Positions 20,045 to 28,770 of a DNA stretch of 64,000 nucleotides are shown here, piece after piece. The notes beneath the pieces were generated by a model. It ran no database searches, had not been told where the DNA came from, and worked only from the letters and a program-made list of their open reading frames with translations. Origin of the DNA: Buchnera aphidicola (Myzocallis carpini) (GTDB lineage: Bacteria > Pseudomonadota > Gammaproteobacteria > Enterobacterales > Enterobacteriaceae). The position numbers and the translations under genes are program-made. The stretch covers positions 248,392 to 312,391 of the forward strand of contig NZ_OZ060376.1 in NCBI RefSeq assembly GCF_964059025.1, written 5' to 3'. Position 1 is the stretch's first letter, and each line of letters begins with the position of its first letter.

Positions 20045-20435
20045 AATATTAGATATCAACATATCAGATAATCATTTATAATATTATTATAATAATAACG
20101 CATATTATTGCAAATAATTATTATACTACACAATAATATATCATTCTTTTTACTTTCAAAAAATAAATATCAATAAATATATTTATTTAAATATTTTCAA
20201 ATTTTTCAAAATACCAATCTATTATAAAATATTTATAAATATTTATCTAGTTATAAATAATAAAATTATTTTTATAAAAACGTATATTATCAATAATATA
20301 ATATATTTGACTATAAAATATTTTCAATAAAACGTAAAAATTTGTATATTACTAAATATAAAAATTCTATACATATCATATACTATAATATAGCATGTAA
20401 AGTTTCTAATGTGTTCAACATTTAAAAATATTTTC

Positions 20436-20646
20436 ATGTTTTTAGTTAGTATTTTTAATAAATACTATAACTATTTAGTAACCTGCCATTCTCCCTCCAT
20501 ATCATCTTGATATAATTCATAAAATAATAAGATATGGTTCATTCATTAGAATGAATCAACCATATATTACAATCAAAACACTTTCTATTGCATCTAAAAA
20601 TATACCAACTGTTTTGAAAATTTTAATGTTTCGGGATATCTCATAA
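20436..20646 (+). pseudogene. Possible flgH (flagellar L-ring lipoprotein) relic
   Basis: Two overlapping short frames suggest a frameshifted flgH. The first, ATG 20436 to TGA 20508-20510, encodes 24 residues with a lipobox-like NYLVTC. The second, stop-bounded 20482-20646, encodes 54 residues including YGSFIRMNQPYIT and SKNIPTVLKILMFRDIS. These resemble, in spacing more than identity, the FlgH segments NGSIFQSAQPI and PRNIGDTLTIVLQENVS. The position after flgD in flagellar order supports this. Similarity is weak, so the call is tentative; a structured RNA element is the alternative. Confidence 0.3.
20532..20565. repeat. 34-bp near-perfect palindrome
   Basis: ATATGGTT, C, ATTCATT, AG, AATGAAT, C, AACCATAT reads as 15 base pairs interrupted by one C-C mismatch around a 2-base centre. 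A second arm, CCATATC at 20497-20503, can pair with GATATGG at 20531-20537 and would then disrupt this hairpin. On the minus strand a 23-codon open frame (20542 to 20471) runs through the same DNA. Confidence 0.6.
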
Positions 20647-21052
20647 AATATTAATCTAACAATATAAAAACTATAATGTTAACAAAAAGTATTCATCGTG
20701 TTATATATTAAAAAATAAAAAATAGATATTATATTGTTTTTTAACAATAAAAACAATTTACTTCATAAAATGTTCTTCATAAATAAATTGATAAAGAATC
20801 ATAATATAAAATACGTATTTCCAAAAAATGTATGTTTTCCAGAAATATCATAATGAATATTTATATCATTAAAAGATATATATCATCATAACATTATTAC
20901 AAAACAGTTCATCATCATTGCTTTAATAATAACACATATCATACTAAAATATAAAAATGATCAAAAAATTTAAAAAGGATTTTAAATAATGCATAAAAAT
21001 CTCCAAAAATGGAAAAATAATTAATAATAAAAAATGAAATTGATTCTATCAC

Positions 21053-21092
21053 AATCTCTAAATCTCTAAATCTCTAAATCTCTAAATATCTA
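21053..21092. repeat. Tandem 8-bp repeat
   Basis: The unit AATCTCTA occurs four times exactly (21053-21084), followed by one AATATCTA copy (21085-21092). It lies in the gene-free tract between flgD and rluC. Being 8 bp it would break any reading frame, which fits non-coding decay by replication slippage. Confidence 0.9.
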
Positions 21093-21479
21093 AATAAATA
21101 TTTTATATAATGTTAAAATATCATTGTATATATAACAATAAAAACAATCTTGATAATACCAAAAATTTTTATTATTTATACTACACTAAAAATACGATTC
21201 CATTCCTCAATATAAAACTATATACTGAAAAAAAGATGTAATTCTTGAAAAAATAATTATTAATATCTTATTATCAAAATAAGTATTTAAATAATAAGTT
21301 ATTATATAATAAATACATTTTTACATAAACATTTTTTTTTAATTAACTTACCAATAAGAATAGTATAAAAATATTTCATTAGTATAGATTTATCATACCA
21401 TAAATAAAAATAAAAAATAAATAATAATATATGATAATATTATCATGTACAGCTTAACAAATAAAGATAAAATATACAT

Positions 21480-22403
21480 ATGTTTATTAAAAAAATTCAA
21501 TATCATTCCAAAAATCAAAGAATAGATAATTTTATACGTTCTAATTTTTATAGAACACCAAAAAGTTTACTTTATAAAATGATTCGTCTCGGAAAAATTA
21601 AAATCAATCAAAGAAAAATTACACCCTGTTATAAATTACAATTAGGAGATATCTTACAAATTTCTAACATATATTTACAAGAAAAAAAAAGTAAAACATT
21701 ATTTTTAAATAAAGAATTTAAAAAAAAATTATTATCATGTATTTTATATGAAGATAAATATTTATTAATTATTAATAAACCTTCTGGCATTGCAGTACAT
21801 GGAGGTAGTGGTCTAAAATTCGGAATTATAGAAGGATTAAGAATATTAAATCCTCAAGATAAATACTTAGAATTAGTACATCGTTTAGATCGAAATACTT
21901 CCGGAGTACTAATAATAGCAAAAAAAAAATCTTCTTTAAAAAATTTACACGAACAATTTCGAATGCAAAAAATCCAAAAAAAATATCTTGCTTTGACACA
22001 TGGAGTATTTTTAAAAAATAAAATTATTGTTTCTCAACCTTTAGTAAAAAAAAAATTACAAAATGGAAAAAAAATAGTTACAATCAATCAAAATGGGAAA
22101 AAATCAATTAGTATTTTTAAAGTCAAAAAAAAATTTGATTATACTACTTTAGTATCCATTACCCCAAAGACTGGAAGAACACATCAAATTCGAGTACATT
22201 CTGCATACATTGGATACCCCATTATTTTTGATCATGATTATGGAAATAAAATTTTAGATAAAAAAATACAAAAAGATAATATTTTACAAAAAATATTATT
22301 ACATGCAAAAAAAATTACTTTTAATCATCCAAATAACCATAAAAAAATCACTATATTTGCACCTTTAGAAAAAAGATTTCAAGAATATTTAAAAATATTA
22401 TAA
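21480..22403 (+). CDS. rluC: 23S rRNA pseudouridine synthase RluC
   Basis: Makes pseudouridine at 955, 2504 and 2580 of 23S rRNA. The 307-residue protein (E. coli 319) has an N-terminal S4-like RNA-binding domain (RIDNFIRSNFYRTPKSLLYKM near 15-35), the RluA-family active site HRLDRNTSGVLIIAKK near 139-154 with the catalytic Asp, and the RTHQIRVHSAYIGYPI motif near 235. In E. coli rluC is divergent from rne; here the upstream DNA holds no rne. Identity as RluC rather than RluD rests on the next gene being rpmF, as in E. coli. Confidence 0.9.
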   Translation: MFIKKIQYHSKNQRIDNFIRSNFYRTPKSLLYKMIRLGKIKINQRKITPCYKLQLGDILQISNIYLQEKKSKTLFLNKEFKKKLLSCILYEDKYLLIINKPSGIAVHGGSGLKFGIIEGLRILNPQDKYLELVHRLDRNTSGVLIIAKKKSSLKNLHEQFRMQKIQKKYLALTHGVFLKNKIIVSQPLVKKKLQNGKKIVTINQNGKKSISIFKVKKKFDYTTLVSITPKTGRTHQIRVHSAYIGYPIIFDHDYGNKILDKKIQKDNILQKILLHAKKITFNHPNNHKKITIFAPLEKRFQEYLKIL

Positions 22404-22504
22404 AATATAAAGATATCTCAATTGCTATTGTATTGTTATAATATATATATGATTATTAATTTAGTACATTACTGCTCCATGCTTAATACATAAGGAAAAT
22501 TTAT

Positions 22505-22681
22505 ATGGCTGTTCAAAAAAGTAAACCTACAAGATCTAAAAGAGGAATGCGAAGATCTCATAATCAATTAAGAACTCCAACATTATCAGTAGATAAATTT
22601 AGTAAAGAAATTCATTTACGACATTGTATAACAAGCAAAAAATTTTATAAAGGAAAAAAAATTTTAATCAAAAAAAAATAA
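22505..22681 (+). CDS. rpmF: 50S ribosomal protein L32
   Basis: A 58-residue ribosomal protein of the large subunit. It begins [18 protein letters not shown], almost identical to E. coli L32, then [18 protein letters not shown] and a lysine-rich tail. An AAGGAAA ribosome site lies at 22491-22497. In E. coli it is followed by plsX-fabH-fabD; here fabD comes next, after 121 bases, so plsX and fabH are absent from this locus. Confidence 0.97.
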   Translation: MAVQKSKPTRSKRGMRRSHNQLRTPTLSVDKFSKEIHLRHCITSKKFYKGKKILIKKK

Positions 22682-22802
22682 CTATCTCTAATATATTTAG
22701 ATCAATCGAAAATATATAAAAATATTTATTGATATTCATTGATATATAATATTTATATGAATAATCAACATTATACTATTTTAAAAATATTACAAGAATT
22801 TC

Positions 22803-23738
22803 ATGATCAATATGGCAATGATTTTTCCGGGTCAAAATTATCAAAATGTTTTTGCATTACTATTGCTGTCTAAAAAAAATAGAATTATAAAAAAAACTTT
22901 TTTAGAAGCTTCAGAATATTTAAATGAAAATATTTGGAAATATATAGAAAAACCAAATCATTTTTTTCAAAAAAATAAATATATACAACCATTTATACTA
23001 ACAGCTTCTGTTTCTATATACCGGTTGTGGAAACAATTAGGAGGTATTAATCCCATTATTGCTGCAGGACATAGTTTAGGAGAATATTCTGCATTAGTAT
23101 GTAGTAATGCAATAAAATTTTCAGATGCCATACAATTGGTAAAAAAAAGAGAAATATTAATGCACAATATTATTCAAAATCAGTCAGTACAAATGAAAGC
23201 AATTATTGGACTGCAAAAAAGTACTATTTTAAAAATATGTAAAAAAAATTCACTGCGTAATATTGTTAATATTGCCAGTATTAATCCTTGTAAGCAAATT
23301 ATTATATCAGGGCACAAAGAAGCTGTCGAAAAAACAAGTATTGAATGTAAAAATCAAGGAGCAAAAAAAATTATTACACTCACACTAAATCTTGCTACAC
23401 ATTGTAGTATTATGAAAAAAATCAAAAGACCATTACTCAAAAAAATAAAAAAAATTTCTATTAAAAGTACTGATTATTGCATCATTAATAGTATTACTGT
23501 AACACCACAACATTCTAAACATACTATTCGAAATTCTTTAATTAAACAACTATATAAACCAGTGCTATGGGAAAAAACTATGAATTTCATTAAAAAAAAA
23601 TCTTCTTTAATATTAGAAGTTGGTACAAGTAATATTTTAACAACATTAAATAAACAATTTCCTGAATTAAAATCAATTGCAATCAACAAATTACATAATA
23701 TACAGAAAGCATTCAATTTATTAAAAAAGGTATTATGA
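22803..23738 (+). CDS. fabD: Malonyl-CoA:ACP transacylase
   Basis: Loads malonyl groups onto acyl carrier protein for fatty acid elongation. The 311-residue product (E. coli 309) starts MINMAMIFPGQ, aligning residue for residue with MTQFAFVFPGQ. The nucleophile Ser lies in AAGHSLGEYSALV near 91, the substrate-binding Arg in VKKREILMH near 116, and the catalytic His in LATHCSIMKK near 200. The usual GQGSQ oxyanion motif is GQNYQ, with the second Gln kept. The last four bases overlap the start of fabG (ATGA), so the two are translationally coupled. Confidence 0.95.
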   Translation: MINMAMIFPGQNYQNVFALLLLSKKNRIIKKTFLEASEYLNENIWKYIEKPNHFFQKNKYIQPFILTASVSIYRLWKQLGGINPIIAAGHSLGEYSALVCSNAIKFSDAIQLVKKREILMHNIIQNQSVQMKAIIGLQKSTILKICKKNSLRNIVNIASINPCKQIIISGHKEAVEKTSIECKNQGAKKIITLTLNLATHCSIMKKIKRPLLKKIKKISIKSTDYCIINSITVTPQHSKHTIRNSLIKQLYKPVLWEKTMNFIKKKSSLILEVGTSNILTTLNKQFPELKSIAINKLHNIQKAFNLLKKVL

Positions 23739-24469
23739 ACAAAAAAAAAAAAATTGTTTTTATCACTGGAGCAAATAGAGGAATTGGAAAAGCCATTGCA
23801 CAAAAACTTTCTAATAATAATATGTTCGTAATTGGAAGCTCAACAACTAAACAAGGAAAAAACATTATTAATCAAACATTAGAAAAAAATGGAATAGGTA
23901 TTGTTTTAAATATAAAAAACATATATGAAACGTTAATTTGTATTAAAAAAATTCATAAAAAATTTGGAAATATCGACATATTAATTAATAATGCTGTTAT
24001 TTATCATGATAAATTATTCATTAACATGAACTATAAAGAATGGTATGATACTGTTATCACAAATCTAAATTATATATTTTATGTATCCAAATTAGTTGTT
24101 AAGTCTATGATAAAAAAAAAATTTGGAAGAATAATTACTATTGGATCCGTGATAGGTAATATTGGCAATATTGGTCAAATTAACTATTCAACATTTAAAT
24201 CAGCAATAATAGGATTTAATAAAACATTAGCATTAGAAGTTGCCAAGCAAGGTATTACAGCAAATATTATTGCACCTGGTATTATAAATACAGATATGAC
24301 AAAATATCTTACAAAAAAACAAAAAAAAAAATTTTTATCTAAAATTCCATTAAAAAAATTTGGATCTCCAGAAGATATTGCTTCCGCTGTATTATTTTTA
24401 TCTTCTAATTCTGCATCATATATTACCGGTCAAACTATTCATATTAATGGCGGAATGTATATGAATTAA
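23735..24469 (+). CDS. fabG: 3-oxoacyl-ACP reductase
   Basis: NADPH-dependent reduction of 3-ketoacyl-ACP in the elongation cycle. The 244 residues equal the E. coli length. Short-chain dehydrogenase motifs: TGANRGIGKAIA near 11-22, INNAVIYHDKL near 88, the catalytic Ser in TIGSVIGNIG near 137, and YSTFK near 151-155 with catalytic Tyr and Lys. It overlaps fabD by four bases and is followed 76 bases later by acpP. Confidence 0.96.
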   Translation: MNKKKKIVFITGANRGIGKAIAQKLSNNNMFVIGSSTTKQGKNIINQTLEKNGIGIVLNIKNIYETLICIKKIHKKFGNIDILINNAVIYHDKLFINMNYKEWYDTVITNLNYIFYVSKLVVKSMIKKKFGRIITIGSVIGNIGNIGQINYSTFKSAIIGFNKTLALEVAKQGITANIIAPGIINTDMTKYLTKKQKKKFLSKIPLKKFGSPEDIASAVLFLSSNSASYITGQTIHINGGMYMN

Positions 24470-24545
24470 ATAATTTTTAATATATTATTATTAATATACA
24501 TAATATATTATACCATATAACATATTTTAAAAATATAAGATCACT

Positions 24546-24782
24546 ATGCAAAATATAAAGCAAAAAATAAAAAAAATTATTTCTAAAATTATAGAAACTA
24601 AAGATAAAAAAATTACTAGCAAAACTCATTTAATTCATGATTTAAAAATTGATTCTTTAGATATTATTGAAATGATTATGGCAATAGAAGAAAAATTTAA
24701 TATAGAAATACCAGATGAAGAAATTGAGAATTTTCAAACAATACAATCAATTATTGAATATATCCAAAAACATACAAAATAA
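24546..24782 (+). CDS. acpP: Acyl carrier protein
   Basis: Small acidic carrier of growing fatty acyl chains, modified with 4'-phosphopantetheine on Ser in KIDSLDIIEMIM near residue 38. The 78-residue product has the E. coli length. Compared with E. coli ACP it has many more lysines in the N-terminal third, a result of AT-biased codon drift. It is followed 19 bases later by tmk, whereas E. coli has fabF and pabC between. Confidence 0.96.
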   Translation: MQNIKQKIKKIISKIIETKDKKITSKTHLIHDLKIDSLDIIEMIMAIEEKFNIEIPDEEIENFQTIQSIIEYIQKHTK

Positions 24783-24801
24783 AAAATTATCACCTAAAAT
24801 A

Positions 24802-25440
24802 ATGAATATAAAAAATCATCAATTTATTGTTGTAGAAGGAATAGATGGATCTGGTAAAACAAATGCTTGTAATGTAATTCAAAAAATATTAAAAAAATAT
24901 AATATTAAAACTATTATGGTTAGAGAACCAGGAGGTACACCAATTGCAGAAAATATAAGGAACATCATTAAAAAAAAACATAAATATGAAAATATACATA
25001 AAAAAACAATTCTTTTACTTATGTACGCTGCTAGAATGCAATTAATAGAAAATATTATTCAACCATCACTAAAAAATAACATCTGGGTCATATCTGATAG
25101 ACACGATCTATCTTCATATGCATATCAAGGAGGTGGTTTTAAAATTAACAATACACTACTGACTATGTTAAGAAAAAACATATTAGGTTCTTTACGTCCT
25201 GATTTAACTATATATTTAGATGTATTACCTGGTGTTGCCATACAAAGAATTTTATCAAGAAAAAAAACCGATTATTTTGAAAACAAAAAATTAAATTTTT
25301 TTATTCGAACCCGAAACTTTTATTTAAAATGGATACATAAAAATAATAAAAAAATTTTTATTAATGCTAATTTAAAAAAAAATATTGTTCATCAAGATAT
25401 AGAAAATAAATTTATACAATGGATAGAAAAAAATATATGA
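24802..25440 (+). CDS. tmk: Thymidylate kinase
   Basis: Phosphorylates dTMP to dTDP for DNA synthesis. From the ATG at 24802 the product has 212 residues (E. coli 213). The frame is open further upstream into acpP but has no family match there. Motifs: P-loop VEGIDGSGKTNACN near 9-22, VREPGGTPIAENIR near 42, and ISDRHDLSSYAYQGGG near 95-110. The LID arginines near 145-155 (RILSRKKTDYFE) are present. The last four bases overlap the start of holB. Confidence 0.95.
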   Translation: MNIKNHQFIVVEGIDGSGKTNACNVIQKILKKYNIKTIMVREPGGTPIAENIRNIIKKKHKYENIHKKTILLLMYAARMQLIENIIQPSLKNNIWVISDRHDLSSYAYQGGGFKINNTLLTMLRKNILGSLRPDLTIYLDVLPGVAIQRILSRKKTDYFENKKLNFFIRTRNFYLKWIHKNNKKIFINANLKKNIVHQDIENKFIQWIEKNI

Positions 25441-26408
25441 TACAATATCCATGGTTAATAAAAATATATCAAAAAATTATTACAAATTATCAAAATAACA
25501 ATTTACATCATGCAATTATACTTGAATCACATAGTATTAATAATATTTCTAAATTAATTTGGACTATTATTAAGTGGATATTTTGTAATTCTCCCATTGG
25601 CATGAAAAATTGTTACAAATGTAAAAATTGTATTTTAACAAATACTAAAAAACATCCAGATCTTTACATTTTATTTCCAAAAAAAAAAAAACAATATATA
25701 TCCACTGAAAATATTCGAAATATTTTACAAAAAATTCAAAATACACCACAACAAAATAAAATAAAAATTATTTGGATTCCGGACTATAGTACATTAACAA
25801 TTTTTGGAATTAACATACTTTTAAAAGTAATAGAAGAACCGCCTAAAAATACATTCTTTTTTCTTGGTAATAAAAAAACAAACACAATACATGCTACTTT
25901 TAAAAGTAGATTATTACGATATCAAACTCCTATACCTAATGAAAAAGATGGATTGGCATGGTTAAAAAAATATACTCAAGCAAAAAAAATAGAATGTTTA
26001 ATTGCTTTACGTTGTAATCATCATAATCCCGAATTAGCAAAAAAGTTTTTATACAAAAATATATGGTCATTAAGAAATCACTTATATTATAATATTTCTA
26101 AAATTATTGAGAAAAAAAATTTTTTAGTATTATTACCAATTTTAAATAACAACAAAATATGTACAAAAATATACTGGATTATTATTTTACTTTTGGATAG
26201 TTTAAAATTTAAAAATAATTTTTTTTCATTATTGGTTAATATAGATTATATTCCACTCATTCAAAAAATATCAAAACAATATTCACATAAAAATTTATAT
26301 ATTCTTTTAAAAACATGGCAAAAATGTCGATACCAATTAATAAATATTAAAAATATTAATCAAGAAATATTATTATTAAAACAATTAATAAAATGGAAAA
26401 TATTTTAG
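25437..26408 (+). CDS. holB: DNA polymerase III subunit delta prime
   Basis: Clamp-loader subunit that, with delta and tau/gamma, opens the beta clamp. From ATG 25437, which overlaps the tmk stop (ATGA), it has 323 residues (E. coli 334) and begins MIQYPWLIKIYQKI, matching MRWYPWLRPDFEKL. The zinc module has CYKCKNC near 56-62, and the sensor region keeps LLKVIEEPPKNTFFFL near 134. A codon 18 bases upstream (25419) would also be in frame, but homology favours the later start. The C-terminal third is divergent. Confidence 0.9.
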   Translation: MIQYPWLIKIYQKIITNYQNNNLHHAIILESHSINNISKLIWTIIKWIFCNSPIGMKNCYKCKNCILTNTKKHPDLYILFPKKKKQYISTENIRNILQKIQNTPQQNKIKIIWIPDYSTLTIFGINILLKVIEEPPKNTFFFLGNKKTNTIHATFKSRLLRYQTPIPNEKDGLAWLKKYTQAKKIECLIALRCNHHNPELAKKFLYKNIWSLRNHLYYNISKIIEKKNFLVLLPILNNNKICTKIYWIIILLLDSLKFKNNFFSLLVNIDYIPLIQKISKQYSHKNLYILLKTWQKCRYQLINIKNINQEILLLKQLIKWKIF

Positions 26409-26447
26409 TATTTTATACAATATTAAATATCAAAAGAGAATATTTAT

Positions 26448-27227
26448 ATGTATCTTATTGATTCTCATTGCCATTTAAACCTTGTGCAAAAAAAAAATTC
26501 ATTTGAAAATATTACTCATATTTTAAATAATGCACATCAAAAAAATATTAAATTAATTTTAACGGTTTCCACATCTATTCAAGATTATAAACAATCTATT
26601 CAATTATTTAAAAGATATCCCAATATTTTATATAGCTGTGGTATTCATCCATTAAATTCCGAAATTATGATAATCAATAATATTGATTTATTAGAAAAAA
26701 AGATTTTAAATAACAAAAAAATTATTGCATTAGGTGAAACTGGTATAGATTTTCATTATTCTAAAAAACACAAAAAACAACAAATTTATTTTTTTGAAAA
26801 ACATTTAGAATTCGGTCAAAAATACAAAAAACCAATTATTATACATACTAGAAATGCAGAATCTGATACTATCAATATTTTATCCAAGAAATATTTTCAA
26901 TCATGTACTGGTATTATTCATTCCTTTACAGGAAGTATAGATATGATAAGAAAATTATTAAATTTAAATTTTTATATTTCATTTTCTGGAATTATTACTT
27001 TTAAAAATGCTCAATATATGAATAAGATTATACAATATGTTCCAATGAATCGCATGCTCATTGAAACAGATTCTCCATATTTATCTCCAACACCCTATCG
27101 CGGAAAATGCAATCAACCATCTTATATATTTTACATTGCAAAATACATTGCAGAATTAAAAAAAATTAGTATATTGGATTTGTCAAAAAGAATTAAAAAA
27201 AATTTTTATACATTATTTGATTTATAA
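26448..27227 (+). CDS. ycfH: TatD-family metal-dependent deoxyribonuclease (YcfH type)
   Basis: A 259-residue TIM-barrel hydrolase (E. coli YcfH 265). Metal ligands are visible in LIDSHCHLNL near 3-12, GETGIDFHYS near 96, IIHTRNA near 131, the His of GIIHSFTGS near 156, and ETDSPYLSPTPYRGKCNQP near 208. The family shows 3'-5' nuclease activity, but the physiological substrate is not settled. Position between holB and ptsG is exactly that of E. coli ycfH, so it is this paralogue rather than tatD itself. Confidence 0.9.
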   Translation: MYLIDSHCHLNLVQKKNSFENITHILNNAHQKNIKLILTVSTSIQDYKQSIQLFKRYPNILYSCGIHPLNSEIMIINNIDLLEKKILNNKKIIALGETGIDFHYSKKHKKQQIYFFEKHLEFGQKYKKPIIIHTRNAESDTINILSKKYFQSCTGIIHSFTGSIDMIRKLLNLNFYISFSGIITFKNAQYMNKIIQYVPMNRMLIETDSPYLSPTPYRGKCNQPSYIFYIAKYIAELKKISILDLSKRIKKNFYTLFDL

Positions 27228-27259
27228 AAATAATAAAAAATATTTAGGAAATTTATTAA

Positions 27260-28702
27260 ATGTTCAAAAACATGTTTGCAAATTTACAAAAGTTAGGAAA
27301 ATCATTAATGTTACCAGTATCAGTATTACCAATAGCTGGTATTTTATTAGGAATTGGATCTGCACATTTTATCACTATTCCTGTTACTATTTCAAATATT
27401 ATGGCAGCAGCTGGAGGATCTGTATTTAAAAATATACCATTAATTTTTGCAATAGGTATTGCATTGGGATTTACAAACAATGATGGTTCAGCTGCATTAG
27501 CTGCAGTAATTTGCCATAATATTATGATACAAACAACATCCATTATTATTCCTATGGTATTAAAAAATCATTTTTATCATTATCATCAAAGTTTTTGTGA
27601 TCTTGGAGTATTAGGAGGGATTATTTCTGGTAGTATTACAGCATATTTGTTTAATCAATTTTCTAAAATTGAATTACCAGAATATTTAGGTTTTTTTTCT
27701 GGAAAAAGATTTATACCAATTATTTCTGGACTCTGTGCAATCATTTTCGGATGTTTATTATCTTTTGTATGGCCGCCTATTAGCCATATGATACAAATAT
27801 TTTCACAATGGGCTGCTTACCAAAATCCTATTCTTGCATTTGGAATATATGGTTTTGTAGAACGTGCATTAATACCTTTGGGTTTACATCATATATGGAA
27901 TGTTCCATTTCAAATGCAAATAGGAGAATATAAAAATTCATTAGGTCAGATTTTTCATGGAGATATTGCTAGATATATGGCAGGTGACCGTACTGCTGGA
28001 AAATTAGCAGGGGGATTTTTATTTAAAATGTATGGTCTTCCTGGAGCAGCAATGGCTATTTGGCATTGTGCTTATAAAAAAAATAGAGCAAAAATTGGTG
28101 GAATGATGATTTCTGCTGCTTTAACAGCCTTTCTAACAGGTATTACAGAACCAATTGAATTTTCATTTTTATTAACTGCACCTATATTATATTTTATACA
28201 TGCTATATTAGCAGGAATAGCGTTTCCTATATGTATATTATTAAATATGCATGCTGGAACTAGTTTTTCACATGGTTTAATTGATTTTATAATATTAGGT
28301 ATTAATGGACATTCTATATGGATGTTTCCAATTATAGGAATTATATATGGATTTATATATTACATTATATTTTACTTTTTTATTAAATTTTTCGATTTAA
28401 TGACCCCGGGTAGAGAAAAAATTCCAAAAAGTACTATATATAAAAATTCAAAAAAAATCATACCATTATTAATTGAATCTTTTGGAGGAATAAAAAATAT
28501 TGTTCATTTAGATGCTTGTATTACAAGAATTCGTATTACTGTGAAAGATATTAAAAAAGTCAACAAAATAAAAATTAATATTTTAGGTGCCTCTGGAGTA
28601 ATTATTTCTGGTTTAGGAGTACAAGTGGTTTTTGGAACAAAATCAGAAAATATAAAAAATAAAATACAAAATTACATAAAAAATACTAATAAAAAGTATT
28701 AA
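27260..28702 (+). CDS. ptsG: PTS glucose-specific permease EIICB
   Basis: Imports glucose and phosphorylates it to glucose 6-phosphate. The 480-residue product (E. coli 477) begins [24 protein letters not shown], as in E. coli. The EIIC membrane domain has about ten hydrophobic segments and the substrate motif [12 protein letters not shown] near 294. A linker near 385-400 leads to the EIIB domain, with the phosphorylated Cys in [11 protein letters not shown] near 420. It needs EI, HPr and EIIA from elsewhere. It links supply of host glucose to zwf and pykA. Confidence 0.96.
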   Translation: MFKNMFANLQKLGKSLMLPVSVLPIAGILLGIGSAHFITIPVTISNIMAAAGGSVFKNIPLIFAIGIALGFTNNDGSAALAAVICHNIMIQTTSIIIPMVLKNHFYHYHQSFCDLGVLGGIISGSITAYLFNQFSKIELPEYLGFFSGKRFIPIISGLCAIIFGCLLSFVWPPISHMIQIFSQWAAYQNPILAFGIYGFVERALIPLGLHHIWNVPFQMQIGEYKNSLGQIFHGDIARYMAGDRTAGKLAGGFLFKMYGLPGAAMAIWHCAYKKNRAKIGGMMISAALTAFLTGITEPIEFSFLLTAPILYFIHAILAGIAFPICILLNMHAGTSFSHGLIDFIILGINGHSIWMFPIIGIIYGFIYYIIFYFFIKFFDLMTPGREKIPKSTIYKNSKKIIPLLIESFGGIKNIVHLDACITRIRITVKDIKKVNKIKINILGASGVIISGLGVQVVFGTKSENIKNKIQNYIKNTNKKY

Positions 28703-28728
28703 TAATGATTTAAAAGAAAATAAATTTG

Positions 28729-28770
28729 TAATACTACTATCTCCTAATAAAATAGTAGTATTAATTTTTT
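28729..28770 (+). terminator. Rho-independent terminator of ptsG
   Basis: TAATACTACTAT at 28729-28740 pairs perfectly with ATAGTAGTATTA at 28752-28763 around an 11-base loop, followed at once by ATTTTTTC. The 12-bp stem plus U tract on the plus strand is the clearest terminator of this half of the window. It separates ptsG from the convergent porin gene. Confidence 0.85.

Larger units (their letters stand above)
20045..21479. other. 1.4-kb gene-free tract between flgD and rluC
   Basis: No intact gene was found on either strand. In E. coli the segment from flgD to rluC holds flgE to flgL and, divergent from rluC, rne. Here all are gone or unrecognisable. Contents seen: a possible flgH relic at 20436-20646, a cluster of mutually exclusive inverted repeats at 20497-20565, and an 8-bp tandem repeat at 21053-21092. 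The stretch near 20480-20500 is clearly richer in G and C than its surroundings. Elsewhere the tract is nearly pure A and T. Confidence 0.65.

Noticed and set aside
20471-20542. 23-codon minus-strand frame considered as a real small gene
   Set aside because: Its start lies inside a palindrome, no ribosome site precedes it, and the opposite frame gives a better explanation as a flgH relic; kept only as part of the attenuator-like finding.
23474-23803. 109-codon minus-strand frame across fabD and fabG
   Set aside because: Antisense shadow of two well-supported genes; length is explained by the poly-A coding bias of the sense strand.
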